DNA of 64,000 nucleotides from NCBI GenBank assembly GCA_019279435.1, contig JAAALK010000284.1, positions 65,466,773 to 65,530,772 on the forward strand. Reading direction: 5' to 3'. Position numbers and translations under genes: made by a program. Of the stretch, positions 22,421 through 34,385 are shown one piece after another. The notes beneath the pieces are model-generated. The model searched no databases, was not told where the DNA came from, and worked only from the letters and a program-made list of their open reading frames with translations. Within the stretch, counting starts at the first letter, position 1, and every line of letters begins with the position of its first letter. This DNA comes from Zizania palustris. Taxonomy: Eukaryota; Streptophyta; Magnoliopsida; Poales; Poaceae.

Positions 22421-23722
22421 TGTTGATAGCAAAAAATTGCATTAAATGGTTAAGATTGTCAAAATATCAATTTTGGTAATTTGGGAAAAAATACACATAT
22501 CCTGGATCGGGCCGAAGCCCTACAGGGCCGAAGGCCCATTGAAGCTATGGGCTTCGGAAGTTTCCAGCAGGGCCGCTAGCTTCGGCCCGAAGGCCTTCGG
22601 AGGCCTGCCTCACCGAAGCTTCGGCCCAAGGAGTAGGCTTCGGCGGGCCTGACTGAAGGCCCACTTCGGGCTGAATTCCAGAGATAGAGTTTGAGTCTGA
22701 TTCTGACTAATTTTATCCCTACGCATGATTAGGCCTATTCTTAATAGATTAATCTTAGAGATTAGAATACTAGTCCCTATAAATATAGGGGTGAGGCTGG
22801 TTCATTAACCCCACCAAACACAAATCAAACACAAAGCCCTAGCTTTGAACCTTACCTTTACTTTTATCTTTACTTTTTTGCAACCTTCATGGGTTTGCCT
22901 GGAAGCCCTCCGACGACCACTTTAGAATAGTGGTAATCCTTGTTACTTCGCTTGGGAAGTATCCGCTAATCTGCGTAACAGATTGCTACCTTCGTTTCTC
23001 TAGTGTAACACTTAGTAGAATTCGGTCCCCAGGCCAACTTGGCACTTGATATCTGTTCTGTTGAAGGTTTTCACGCTCAGAGCCACTTCACCGGAGGTGT
23101 CCGGAGCCAGGAGGCTTGTTTCGGAGGTTGCCAGAACACCCTTCAGCGAGAACACAACTTCGACTACCCGAGCCAGACCGTCACACTATTGTCGGTTTGA
23201 CCGAGTCCCACACGCCAGCACGCTCCATAGCAGGCTTCGTCACGACAGGCTTCACCACATTCATACTCCATGTCAGACGAAGTCATGCCAGTGCGTTGCA
23301 GTCTAATTATTTTATCGTGTTAGAGACTTCGTGCCGAACCCCACTGTTCAGAGGTGATTGTCACATCGAGATCTGTTCGGAGCTTTCCTTCGACCAGATC
23401 AGTCCGAACGTGAAGGCACCCTTCAGCGGGACCCTTCACATCAAACGCCGAAGGTACCCTTTGGCGATACCCTTCACACTGTATACTTCGAATCAGTTAG
23501 ACTTCGTCCAGATTGTTGTTTTATTCTATTTAATATATTTATTTTGGCTAATTGGATTATTTCTTTTTGATCTAATTACCTAGCGACTCCACCCCCTTAC
23601 CACTGTTAAGGGTAGTTGGAACGCGACGTTAGTGTTGTGTATACTTAGGCTTGGTCCTAAGTATCCACACACTTTTGGATCATCGAATTGACCCAAGTGC
23701 GGGGCACGTTTTCGTGTCAACA
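22421..23722 (+). repeat. 3' LTR of element X (1302 bp)
   Basis: It starts TGTTGATAGC, ends GTGTCAACA and matches 10426-11782. Its right border falls about 9 bp inside the expected start of a C1-family LTR, replacing TGTTGGATC. Confidence 0.9.
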
Positions 23723-24573
23723 CCTACGCTCAGCCAAGCACACATATCACCGCTGGCCTGTTTCTAGACTAGTGCACGCACATAGACCACCTACACACAA
23801 CTTCTCCGCTGAGCCAGCCTTGGTTTTCGTTTGCCTAATCGCTTAGCTGATTACTTTTTATCGGTGCTGTCTCATTTTCTGATCTTCGTGCCAACCAGGG
23901 AACCACTGCTATTTTATTTTTTTCTACCCTCAGTCGCTTTGGCTTCTAGTCTCACTAGCGTTGTTGGTTTGTGCGCCATGCGTGACATGCTTCCCTAGTT
24001 GCTCCAATGCGCTACACAAGACAATGCTCTGGCTCCTAGATTAGCTCGCCATGGAAAGCATCACCGGATTTTGTTCATGCTGCCTCTCTCCAAATTGGAT
24101 ATCTTCGCCAACATCTACTACTGCTATAACATGTAACTAAATCATTTGAATTATTCTTGCATTTTATCTATTGTCTTGGATGTTGATATGCTAGTTGATA
24201 TATGATGTTTAGTATCTTTCATCTGTGGGTCTTATCTTTTTAGCCTGTTCAATGTGGTGCCATTAAATTCCTGTGAACTGTTATTGCCATGAGCTAGATG
24301 AAATGTCTGTGATCTATTGAAATGCTTGTTGATCTGTTGTCTGATCTGTGTGTGGTCTTAATCTACCTTTAAGCACTGTGAGGGTGTCTTTTCAATTAGG
24401 ACACCAGTTGCTTTTCAAGAAGCTAGATTATTTTTTAGTGTTTGTGATCTCTCAGACTATCGTTTCACATAATATATGACAGGAGAGTGATAGTACTAGT
24501 TTTTATGTGTGATTTGCGAGAAAATTTTATTGCACCCATTCACCCCCCTCTACTCGCTACTCTCGGTCCTACA
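23723..24573 (+). repeat. C1-family Copia LTR, 5' tip missing
   Basis: It matches 7702-9865 but without the three MITEs and the tandem duplication, and it ends TCTCGGTCCTACA. It is followed directly by C2 gag, with no primer-binding site. It therefore acts as an empty-site reference for the MITE insertions. Confidence 0.85.
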
Positions 24574-25102
24574 TCCTCTTGATCAAGATTTGGCCACGGA
24601 TGCTATTCTTCAGTCGCTTCCTTCGAGATTTGATCAATTCATTATGAATTTTCATATGAATAGTCTGAAGAAGACCACAACTGCATTGCATGGGATGCTC
24701 AAGATAGTTGAGGAAAATACTAGAAATAATCCTAGCCATGTGATGGTGGTTCAACAGGAAGGTAAGAAGAGAAAGAGGAAGGCTAAGGCTAAGGCTCAAG
24801 ATGTGATCTCGAGCTCAAAGTCTAAATCGACTGGAAAGTGCAAGTCAGGTCCTACTAGCTCTGATGTTTGCCACCACTGCTAAAGGCTTGACCATTTACA
24901 GAGGACTTGCAAATTGTACCTGAAACAAAAAGAAGAAGAAGAAGGAAGTATGACTTCCACTTCAGGTATAAATGTTATTGAAATTAATATTGCTAAGTCA
25001 TAGTGATTCATAGGTATTTGATACCAGTTTAATGATTCATACTTGTAAATCATTGCAGGGGTTGAGTAGATCAAGAAAGTGTGCAAGAGGCGAGTTGGAT
25101 GT
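24574..25102 (+). pseudogene. Copia C2 gag and start of protease
   Basis: It encodes a gag C-terminal half (SLPSRFDQF, then a KKRKRKAKAKA basic stretch) and a CCHC-like knuckle with a TAA inside it (about 24868-24910). A protease start follows, with an LDTS stretch where LDTG is expected (about 25018). Reading ends at 25102, where C3 is inserted. It differs from the C1/C3 gag family and so is a third Copia lineage. Confidence 0.78.
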
Positions 25103-27091
25103 TGTAGGACCGAAAGTAGCGACCAGAGGGGGGGTGAATGGGCACCTTAAAAATTCTTTCGAATCTATGGCCTGTTCCCAACACCCAACGCACCTCAAAA
25201 GACCTAAACAACAAAGCGTGAACAGATTGCCTAAGTCTAAAGGTATCTAGCCTAGAAATGACTGATGTCTTAGAGAAACACCAATACAGGCAGATAAACA
25301 AAATAGTCAAGACATGGCAACTCAAACTTCTCAGCAGATGATCTAAGTGTACATGAAAGAGATGAGAAGTTACTGTTCAAATTTGTCTCCTGTTCGAAAC
25401 TTGGCGAAGCCTGCTTCAGAATCCCCTTGACGAAGTCGAGCGAAGGTTGTTGTTGACGTGCCGAAGGTTTGTTTGGTCTAGCTTAGTTCGAGTGTGGCAG
25501 AGAGCGAAGTATGCTTCAAAGCGAAGTATGAGAGTATCGAAGCTTGCTTCGAACAATATACTTCGAAGCCTAGACTTCGAATAGAAAGGCTCGAAACAAG
25601 CTCACAGAAAAGCAACCTCCGAAAGATAGGCGAAGCCCGACACACAGCAGAAAGACCAAATCGAAGCCTACCCTCTACCTTCGAAGCTAGCTAAATCGAA
25701 GAAGGATTGTAGGAGAGATGACCTTCGACACACAGACCAACTTCGAACGAAGTCTGCAAGAGTGGTCACACAAGAAATCGAAGGTCACAACACACTTCGA
25801 ACAACAAGCTTCGAACTCACAAGCTGTGACACACAACCAAGATTGCAGCAAAAAGACCTAAGAAACACACACTCCGAGCGAAGTCTATCAGAGAGGACAT
25901 ACTTCGGTGGTCACTTCGAAGCCTGTCGAAGTATTTCGTAACGCTCAAGTCAGAGAACCCCTTCGCAAGATCTGTCGAAGTATGCTAACAGAACAAAAGT
26001 GAAGCACAGAACATACTTCGAAGCTAGGTTCACAGTTCAAAATCAAAGTTGAAGGTTTCTAACAAAGCTCTCGAGAATGTCAGATCGAAGCCTGCCTCAC
26101 GGAGCTGAGGGGCTTCGAACAAAGTGAAGAGGCTTCACCAAAAACAACCAGAAAAGGGACTTGGCCCTGTCAACTCGATCAAAAAGCTTCACAGGAAAAG
26201 CAAGTCTAGAGAACTAGCACACTGTAGCTACAGAAGTAGTACTACTTGCTACAGCACGCTAGAACTAGTACTACACTCATGAAGAACACACCGAAACAAC
26301 AGAGAAGCTTCTGCTCAGGAATAAATCAGCTGCGTGCAAACCGAACAAACAGAGCCTTCAATGAAGTGCTGCACACACACCAACAGGAATTAAATCTTCC
26401 AAAAACAGAGAAGAAACAACTTAATCTCAGGAAGAACAGGACACTGCCTGGCGGCACACACAGGGGGAGAGAGAGAGTGCAGGAAACACAAAATGACCCA
26501 ATAGAATAAAAAGTAATTTCAGCAAAAGGACCCAACACTAGGAATATTCCACCAGCCCCTTAGGGTTTTTTACAGACGCTGAAATAAAGGAAAAGACTCA
26601 ACTGCCCTTAGGATTTTTTACAGACTCGACTGACTGACTGTGGGCCTAGAGATACAGATGACTTATCCGGAAGCTAAGCCTTCGTAGCGACTACGACTTC
26701 TCTTTTGGACAGTCCGATACAACATCAACGGTTGTCAGTTTTGCGCCGAAACTGACAAAGCCTCCATCGACTTTGCACCAGGTACCTGGATTGGGCTGGC
26801 CCGACTCCGCAGCTCTCTCAGCCCTGCAATCGCTCACCGCCCGTGTACCTGAGTCAATCCTGGTCAACATCCTAGTGGGTCTTCTGCTGCTCCTAGCCCA
26901 TGTACCCGGATTGGGCCAGCCCAACTTCGCGGCCCCTCTGCCCGACAGTCACTCGCTGCCTATGTACCTGAGTCACACGCGGCCCATGAAACAGCAGATC
27001 TCCTCTCATCTTCTGTCCTCTTTGACTATCGTTGATAATGACTCATCACATCTGGAGCCATGAGGCCCACGCTATTCAGCATGGCTCGTCA
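25103..27091 (-). repeat. 3' LTR of C3 (1989 bp)
   Basis: On - it begins TGACGAGCC after a polypurine tract and ends TTCGGTCCTACA. It is very rich in CTTCGA/TCGAAG words (25380-26150). Compared with the + copy at 62851-64000, it lacks about 45 bp that hold the TATA box (near 26530-26540). Confidence 0.9.
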
Positions 27092-27103
27092 ATATCCCCC
27101 TTG
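27092..27103 (-). other. polypurine tract of C3
   Basis: Read on -, CAAGGGGGATAT directly precedes the LTR start TGACGAGCC. Confidence 0.75.
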
Positions 27104-28430
27104 ATGAGTGCATTGTCAACACTTCACTTCTAATTCTTCAGAACCTGCGAACAACTGTGGAAACATGAAAACAAAATACAAGAAAACAAAGAAGAAGAAA
27201 AATAAAGTAAAAGTTTAACCCTAATGACCAAAAGCCGAACAAAGCAAGAAGTGGTCATTATGGTTAACCAAAGGTAAAAGCTCAAAATGAGTGCGATCTC
27301 AGAAACATCAACAAGGATATCAAAAGAGTAAGAAGCAAAGCCAAAGCTCCCCCTTGAACTCTTATCCCAAACTTTCTCCCCCTTGTCGACAAGTGAACTC
27401 ATCAAGCACTCAAAGAGATACAGACTCCCCCTGAAATGCAACTCCCCCTCAAAATATGCAATGAGTGCAACTGGGGTACATGTGGAGTGTAGAAAGCATG
27501 CTTCTCAGATATGATTGACTGCAAATTACAACATCTAACAAGTATAGCAAAAGACATACTGTCTAAGACACATGGCATGATCAGCGCAACAGATGATATC
27601 TAAAGAAAGTCATTAGCACGCATTTTCAATTTTTGCAAACAAAAGTATCACCACATTTTCCAGTTAACAGGCAAGGTAAAGCATGAGATGTAGAAGCTAA
27701 CTGATATCTACCAAGATAAGCATTATTCAAAACAAAGTGCTTCAGCAAACTTGTTATCAATTCAATTTTCAGGCTTTTTCTTTTTCCTTTTTTTTAATTT
27801 TTGCCAGGGGTTATTTGCGTGTCAAACCTTATGCTGACCGACCAAGTCAAGCCTAGGCCAGAGCTGGTCCATCAGAAGCTTAAGACATTGGTCTTGGCAT
27901 ACACTACACTGTCCTAGTTCATACCAAAGTGCTATGGTACGCAGTCCAGAACAATGAAATGCGACAAAGCAAACCCACATGGATCTTTTCAAGTTATGCA
28001 TAAAAGGCATGGAATTTTCATTTTTCTTGATTGTTCATCATTTTTATCGCACATTTCCATGTTTTAAAGCAGAAAGATGTCCAAGTTGCATGTTTGCATC
28101 TAAGTCAGGAACTAGCTACAAGGCATGTAACAGATAGCAAGAACATTCAGCCTACGCATGCTAGTTACCAGAAGCAATGGTGATCATTTTTCAAGTTTTA
28201 AAGCATAAAAGCCATGCATATGACAGATGTCAGACATATCAAGTGAACTGAACCAAAGCATGATCATTGACAAGTATTCAAAAGCATGTACCAGCTAGAA
28301 TAAGTAAAGCAGATCAATCATATAACAGAAGCAACTCAAAAGTGTGATATGTGAATATGCAAGATATGAACACACACCAAAAAGGCTCAAGAAAAGAGTA
28401 AAGAAGAAAGAAAAACTGACGCAAAATATC
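27104..28430 (-). other. non-coding stretch between C3 pol and 3' LTR
   Basis: About 1.3 kb has no protein-like frame, several A/T homopolymers (27775-27805) and many CAAAGCAT/AGCATG words. It corresponds to an unusually long 3' untranslated region of a Copia element. Confidence 0.6.
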
Positions 28431-29266
28431 CTAGAAAGGATACACAACACCCAAATCCCCTCGTAAACGCTCAAAAGTAGACTGATCTAGGGGTTTGGTG
28501 AAAATGTCAGCCAACTGATGATGGGTATCAACATGAACAAGGTCAATGACACCTTTCTCATATTGATCCCGCAGAAAATGAAAGCGCACATCAATGTGTT
28601 TGGTTTTTGAATGGAGACACGGGTTTTTCCCTACACTAATTGCACTGGTGCTGTCGCAAAACAATGGAACCCTGGTAGGAAAGAATAATCCAAAATCTCA
28701 CAGAGTGGAAATCATCCAAACCAACTGTGAGCAGCAGCTAGCAGTAGCTACATACTCAGCCTCAGTGGTCGAAAGAGCAACTCCAGATTGCTTTCGAGAA
28801 GACCAAGAAACAAGGGAAGAACCAAGAAACTGGCAAGTACCGGAAGTTGACTTGCGATCCAACCAGCACCCACCAAAGTCAGCGTCCGAAAAGCCAGATA
28901 AATCAAGAGATGATGATGCTGAATAGTAAAGACCGAGATCAGGCACATAAGTAAGATACCTGAAGATGCGCTTGACAGCCTGCCGATGAGACGCGCGTGG
29001 TGAAGACTGAAAACGCGCGCAAAGTCCCACGGCGAACTGAATGTCCGGTCTTGTCGCCGTTAAGTACAATAGCGAACCAATCATCCCTCGAAACTCCCTC
29101 TCGTTGACCTTGACGCCGCTCTCGTCCTTGTCTAGGCCCCCAAACATACCCATTGGGGTCATCTGAGGCTTCAGCTCTCCACCAAAGTCAAACTTCTTCA
29201 GCATGTCTCTAGTATACTTACCCTGGTGGATGAAAGTGCCGTCCTTGGTCTGCTTGATCTGGAGCC
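28431..29266 (-). pseudogene. RNase H of C3
   Basis: Two overlapping frames give ATRPDIQFAVG, then SDADFGGCWLDRKSTSG (first RNase H Asp near 28860) and STTEAEYVA. After a frameshift near 28700 comes CDSTSAI and TKHIDVRFHFLRDQ. The final frame ends at TGA 28431-28433. These are standard Copia RNase H motifs. Confidence 0.9.
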
Positions 29267-30317
29267 CTAGAAATACTTGAGCTCACCCATGAGGCTCATC
29301 TCAAACTCGCAGTGCATCTGCTCAGAAAACTTGGACACAAGAGAGTCAGTAGTACCGCCAAAGATAATATCGTCCACGTAAATCTGAGCGACTAAGAAAT
29401 CTGAAGCATTTCTGACCAAGAAAAGAGTTTTATCCACAGAACCCATCACAAAGCCCTTCCCCAACAAAAACTGCTTCAACCGGTCATACCAAGCCCTGGG
29501 AGCTTGTTTCAACCCGTATAAAGCCTTTTGCAACTTAAAAACATGTCGAGGAAACTTAGGGTTCTCAAAACCGGGGGCTGCCTAACATAAACTTCCTCCT
29601 CTATGTACCCGTTCAGAAAAGCACTCTTGACGTCCATTTGAAAAAGCTTAAAACCCTTCGAAATGGCAAAAGCTAAGAGAATGCGAATGGACTCAAGACG
29701 GGCAACAGTGGCGAAAGTTTCTTCAAAATCAATACCCTCTTTCTGGCAAAAACCCTGGGCAACTCGTCGAGCTTTGTTGCGCACCACAACCCCATCTTCA
29801 CCTTGTTGTTCTTGAACACCCACTTGGTGCCTATGGGGTTGCATCCTAGTGGCTGCTCAACTAGTGTCCAAACCCGATTACGGACAAAATTCTCAAGCTC
29901 TTCTTGCATAGCGTTAATCCAATTAGAATCAGAAAGAGGATGAGAAACGTCTCTGGGCTCAAAAGATGCAACAAAAGCAGATTCAGCAAACACAACAAGA
30001 GAGTTACCAGATGAACGCAAAGTTCTTTCAGTCAAGTCACCAGTGATGAGCTCCGAGGGGTGATCACGCTGAACTGCTCGGGTTCCCTGGTGATCTGAAC
30101 TCACCTCACCGGAGTCAGCAGCTGGCACCTCTGGACTCGACTGAGGGGGCTCGATCGAAGTGGAAGAAGTGATCAGAGGTCCGCCCTCATCCTCAGTCGA
30201 AGTCTCAAAAGGTGGGCTCTGTGGGAGGTGCAGAAGGCCCACCCTCATCAGCAGCTGGAGTATCCTCATCTTCTTTGAATATGGACTCTCCGAGCTCATC
30301 ATCGCCAGAAAGCTCAA
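29267..30317 (-). pseudogene. reverse transcriptase of C3
   Basis: The frames 30317-29673, 29844-29509 and 29533-29267 together give the acidic linker after integrase, then a WxxAMQEE-like start of the RT domain. After these come KLFQMDVKSAFLNG, LYGLKQAPRAWY and the catalytic YVDD (about 29372). Two frameshifts (near 29700-29840 and 29520-29580) separate them. Confidence 0.9.
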
Positions 30318-31884
30318 AAGAAGGAGTCAAAGAAGGCATGGACTCGTCAAATGAAACTTCGCAAGTCTCGACAAGCTGCTGGGAGTCGAGGTTCCAAACA
30401 CAGAAGCCTCGAGAATGCAATGCATAGCCCAGAAAAACTCCATCCCAGCAACGAGACTCAAACTTGTCCAAATGCCCTCCCTTCTTCAGCACAAAGCACT
30501 TGCAGCCAAACGCTCGCAAGTGGCTCACCTTGGGTTGTCTGCCAAACCGCAACTCGTATGAGGTCTTACCTAGGTAAGCTCTAAGAAAAATGCGGTTGGC
30601 CAGATAGCAAGCCGTCTTCATGGCTTTAGCCCAAAAACGCCTAGGAGTCCTGTGCTCATCGAGCATCATCCTGGCCATCTCGACTAGCGTGCGGTTTTTT
30701 CGTTCCACAACGCTGTTCTGTGGGGGAGTGTAAGGAGAAGAAAACTGATGGTCAAGACCCTGATCACTACAAAAGTTGACGAACTGAGAGTTTTTGAACT
30801 CAGAGCCGTTGTCGGAGCGAATTGCTCGCATCCGACCATTGTTCTCATTCTTCAGCTTTAAAATCAGGTCATGAACAAACAGAAAAGTTTCATCCTTAGA
30901 CTCCAAAAAGAAAACCCACGAGAATCGAGAAAAGTCGTCAACAATGACAAGCGCGTACCACTTCCCACCGACTGAACATACCCGAGCTGGACCAACAGTG
31001 TCCAAGTGTAACAGCTCTCCCGGATACGAAGTCATCACTTGAGTCACAGGTGAGTGAGAAGCAGCAACCATTTTCCCATGACGACATGGATGACAAACTA
31101 GATCTTTCTCCATTTTAAGCTTGGGCAATCCTCGGATGAGGTCCATAGAGCTTAACCTGACTAGCAGATCAAAACTCAAATGACCTAACCTCCTATGCCA
31201 CTTCCAGAGCTCAGAAGAAGATCCAGCTATCAAACAGCGAGAAGGGCCAAAAGAACTAGAGAAGTCAATTCGAAAAACTTTACCAAATGGTAAGATCTGG
31301 CAAATCAAAGACCCTCTAGAATCAACCACAGAAGAATTGCCCTTCTTAAAACGCACTTCCAAACCATCCTCAAGAAGTTGCGAAACCGAAATCAAGTTAA
31401 AGTTCAAATTTTTAACCAAGGCAACATTCTTCAAAGAGAAATGATCTGAAATGCGAATTGATCCAATGTCACTTACTTTCCCTTGACCACTGTTCCCGAA
31501 TGTGATGTACTCTTTGGAGCTCGGGGGAGTGAGACTGGAGAACCATCTGCGATGTCCCTTCATGTGGCGAGAGCATCCTGAGTCCATGATCCAAATGTCC
31601 TCCAGTCCCGATCCTGCACAATCAGTGGCTGTAAGTGGGAGCAAATGGTCCGGCACCAGGTTTAGCAAAAGAGCTAAACCAGTGTCGAGCCATTTGCTCA
31701 AAAGACGGAAAGCAGAAATCATTATGAGAGACCAGACCAAAATGCGGCTCAAGGCGCGGTCCCCGGTTCTGCCTAAAGCCTCGGCCACGAGGTCCAGGAC
31801 CGTAGCCAAAATGGCCTGGAGCTCTGCCGGAACGACCACCACCAACTGGAGCACGGGAAAGAAAGTCGTCTCCTCTACCACCAC
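30205..31884 (-). CDS. protease-integrase segment of C3, intact 559-codon frame
   Basis: This is the longest intact frame of C3. The first about 85 residues are out of phase with the upstream gag and are probably not native. An aspartic protease motif (MDSGCSRH, D101) follows. A GAG-pre-integrase region with HH-CC (about residues 230-266) precedes an integrase core with D295, D358 and E394, the last two 36 residues apart as in a D35E motif. The end (residues 500-559) is an acidic linker leading to reverse transcriptase. The integrase active site looks unbroken, but the missing link to gag and the dead reverse transcriptase make the whole element defective. Confidence 0.88.
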   Translation of the reverse strand: MVVEETTFFPVLQLVVVVPAELQAILATVLDLVAEALGRTGDRALSRILVWSLIMISAFRLLSKWLDTGLALLLNLVPDHLLPLTATDCAGSGLEDIWIMDSGCSRHMKGHRRWFSSLTPPSSKEYITFGNSGQGKVSDIGSIRISDHFSLKNVALVKNLNFNLISVSQLLEDGLEVRFKKGNSSVVDSRGSLICQILPFGKVFRIDFSSSFGPSRCLIAGSSSELWKWHRRLGHLSFDLLVRLSSMDLIRGLPKLKMEKDLVCHPCRHGKMVAASHSPVTQVMTSYPGELLHLDTVGPARVCSVGGKWYALVIVDDFSRFSWVFFLESKDETFLFVHDLILKLKNENNGRMRAIRSDNGSEFKNSQFVNFCSDQGLDHQFSSPYTPPQNSVVERKNRTLVEMARMMLDEHRTPRRFWAKAMKTACYLANRIFLRAYLGKTSYELRFGRQPKVSHLRAFGCKCFVLKKGGHLDKFESRCWDGVFLGYALHSRGFCVWNLDSQQLVETCEVSFDESMPSLTPSFELSGDDELGESIFKEDEDTPAADEGGPSAPPTEPTF

Positions 31885-31999
31885 CTACACGACGGGCCTG
31901 GCCTCTAGCCTCTCCCCGCGTCGAGGAACACGCAGTCTACCACCCTGCTGGTAGAACTGCTCCTGACCACCACGAGCTCTCTCTGCTCTCTCAACCCGC

Positions 32000-33990
32000 T
32001 TCCTCCTGAAGCAAAACTCCGCAAGATGCCCGTCTCTCTGACAATACTCACAATGATAGGTGGGCTTCTTGGGATGTGGTTGAGGCTTAGGGTTCTTGGG
32101 CTAAGTGGTGATTGGTGTTGTCTTCTTGGGCTGAGAGGGTCCAGGAAGAGAGTCTAGAGAAGTGTGGAGGTGTTTGGGCTTCGGAACCCAGATAGGTTTC
32201 TGGGTGGAGCTTTGGGTGGTTCATGGATCACTCCATCCTTGGGCTGACAAGCCTGGGAGGACTCAGTGGAGTGAGTCTTAGGGTATCTCTGCTCAGGAGT
32301 CATTTTACTCCACTCCATTGCCCGGCTAATGGCACTCTCAAAGTCAGCCTTGGTGTAGGTGTAACCTACTCCAAACCCATCCTGCCTCTTGAACATGCTG
32401 GATCATCATGCCGAGCTGTGGCTCTCTGGCACTTATCCAACTCAGGATAGAACAAAGGTAAAAGTTCTCATTCTGAGAATCAGCTAGCTCCTCTCTCAAG
32501 GAAGCTAGAACCTCCACCTGAGACAAGCAGGTCTCACACTCGCTATCTACCTGGACAGACTTCTCGGCTTTCAGCTTGATCAACTCAAGTCTAAGAGACA
32601 GGCAGTTCTCACAGACAGTGGGTGGAACTGACAATGTCTCAAGCTCTAGCCTAGTCTGAGCAAGCTCAGCTCTCACTCTCTAACTCATAAGATGATACCT
32701 TTTCGTTGTCGTCGTCGACGGAGTCATCGGAGGAGCTCTTTTCTTCCTTATCCCCAAGATCCATTGAGCAGAAGCTCTTGTGGGATCTTTGGCGCTGGCG
32801 TGAGGGCTCTTCGGTCTGTCCCCGAAAGCCATGAAGCAGAGGCCCGCCGGATCGTCCTTGTCCTTCCCCTTCTTGATGACGATCTCTTCATCGCTTGAGC
32901 TCGATGAAGAGGAACAAGACATGGACTGCTTGGAGTAGCTCTTCTCCATCTCGGCGAAGAAGGCCTTGTCGCGCTTCTTGTTCTCTCGCCGGTAGTCCTT
33001 CAGGGCCTTCTTGAAGAATCTGGTCTTCGGCTTGCCCTTGTTAAAGCAAGAGCTGTCGTGCTTGTTGAAGTCGTGGAAGCCACCACCGGTGCCCTTCTTG
33101 TGTCCATTGCGCTTGGGGCAGTTGGCGATGAAGTGTCCTGGATCACCACACTCAAAGCACCCAGATTTTGTGCCGTGTCTTTTGAACATTCTCTTGTCAT
33201 AAACACGACGCACCCGGTTGTTAAAAAGACACAAATCATCATCTCCCAAAGACTCAAGCTGGTCCTCAGTGATAGACATCAAAGAGAACCCAGCACAGCT
33301 CACAGAAGAAGGATCAACAGAAGGTGTAGCAAGGGCCAGGGACTTTGATCCAGAGCCAGTGAGATTTGATCTCAGCTGGATATCAACCTCAGTGGCCTTC
33401 AGCTTGCTAAACAACTCAGAAATGGTCAAGGTATCATAAGAAGTACTCTCAACGATAGAGGATACCTTGATCTACCAGATCTTTGGGTCCAAGGTATGGA
33501 GAACCTTGAGCGCCTGCTCGTGATCTGAGACTAACTGAGCACCCTCAGCCTTGTTGTCCCGAAGCTTGTTTATGATCGATTGAAAACGACCAAACAATGC
33601 TTCAACAGATTCACCCGGCTTTTGTGTGAAGTTCTCATATTCACGCCGGTAGGTCTGATAGAGCCGAGCCTTGACCTGGGCTGTCCCCTCATGGTGTGCC
33701 TTGAGGGTAGCCCAGATCTCTCTCGCAGTGGAAAGATGGCTCACACGCTCAAACTCAGTGGGACCTAAACCAGAAAACAGAATGTTCATAGCTTTACTAT
33801 TGCTCAGATGCTGGGCAATGATACCAGGAGTACCATGCTTAGCAACCGGCAATATAACAAACGTATCGTGAACGCAAATGTCCCAGATGTCCGAGCCTTG
33901 GCTCATAAGATAGGCTCGCATGCGAGTCTTCCAATAGTTATAGCCATAAGCTTCTAAGGACGGGACCTTGCCAGGAGACGTCATGATCAC
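32000..33990 (-). pseudogene. gag of C3, with two zinc knuckles
   Basis: It starts with an ATG at 33990 (MIMTSPGKVPSLEAYGYN). The UBN2-like gag domain is interrupted by an in-frame TAG at 33472-33474 and continues in the same frame to 32680. A first CCHC knuckle (CFECGDPGHFIANC) lies near 33165-33125. A serine-rich acidic stretch follows near 32920. A charged, coiled-coil-like region with two CxxC pairs (about 32676-32440) comes next. A second CCHC knuckle (CEYCQRDGHLAEFC) lies at 32050-32009, followed by an RG-rich tail leading to the protease. At least two frameshifts lie between 32680 and 32150. Confidence 0.85.
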
Positions 33991-34034
33991 TACTGGGGTT
34001 TAGAACCGGTTAAGGTATGGAAAACCCTAACCTC

Positions 34035-34046
34035 GCTCTGATACCA
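34035..34046 (-). other. primer-binding site of C3 (initiator Met tRNA type)
   Basis: TGGTATCAGAGC read on -, 2 bp inside the LTR end at 34049. It is the same site type as in C1. Confidence 0.9.
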
Positions 34047-34048
34047 CT

Positions 34049-34385
34049 TGTTGGACCGAAAGTAGCGACCAGAGGGGGGGGTGAATGGGCGCCTTAAAAA
34101 TTCTTTCGAATCTATGGCCTGTTCCCAACACCCAACGCACCTCAAAAGACTAAACAGCAAAGCGTGAACAGATTGCCTAAGTCTAAAGGTATCTAGCCTA
34201 GAAATGACTGATGTCTTAGAGAAACACCAATACAGGCAGATAAACAAAATATTCAAGACATGGCAACCTCAAACTTCTCAGCAGATGATCTAAGTGTACA
34301 TGAAAAGAGATGAGAAGTTACTGTTCAAATTTGTCTCCTGTTCGAAACTTGGCGAAGCCTGCTTCGCTGTGTCGAAGCCTGCTTC
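34049..34385 (-). repeat. 5' LTR fragment of C3 (inner end only)
   Basis: It matches the first about 315 bp of 25103-27091. Similarity stops near 34365 in a CGAAGCCTGCTTC word that is repeated twice here. The junction to C2 coding sequence is at about 34385. Confidence 0.85.

Larger units (their letters stand above)
10426..23722 (+). mobile_element. Tat-like Ty3/gypsy element X (decayed, with nested solo LTRs)
   Basis: The two LTRs (10426-11782 and 22421-23722) both start TGTTGATAGC and end GTGTCAACA. Between them are a primer site, gag, protease, reverse transcriptase, RNase H, a second RNase-H-like region and integrase, all on + and all degenerate. Flanks do not match: AGATC before, CCTAC after. 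The LTRs differ visibly, by roughly a tenth in the parts I compared. Lineage (Tat-like) is inferred from integrase and second RNase H motifs. Confidence 0.88.
25103..34385 (-). mobile_element. Copia element C3, nearly full length, nested in C2
   Basis: On - the order is 5' LTR fragment (34049-34385), primer site, gag, protease, integrase, reverse transcriptase, RNase H, polypurine tract and 3' LTR (25103-27091). Most domains are complete but interrupted by frameshifts and stops. The 5' LTR lacks about 1.65 kb of its outer part, and the flanking C2 coding sequence lacks about 50 bp. A deletion therefore removed the outer end together with any target duplication. Confidence 0.93.
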
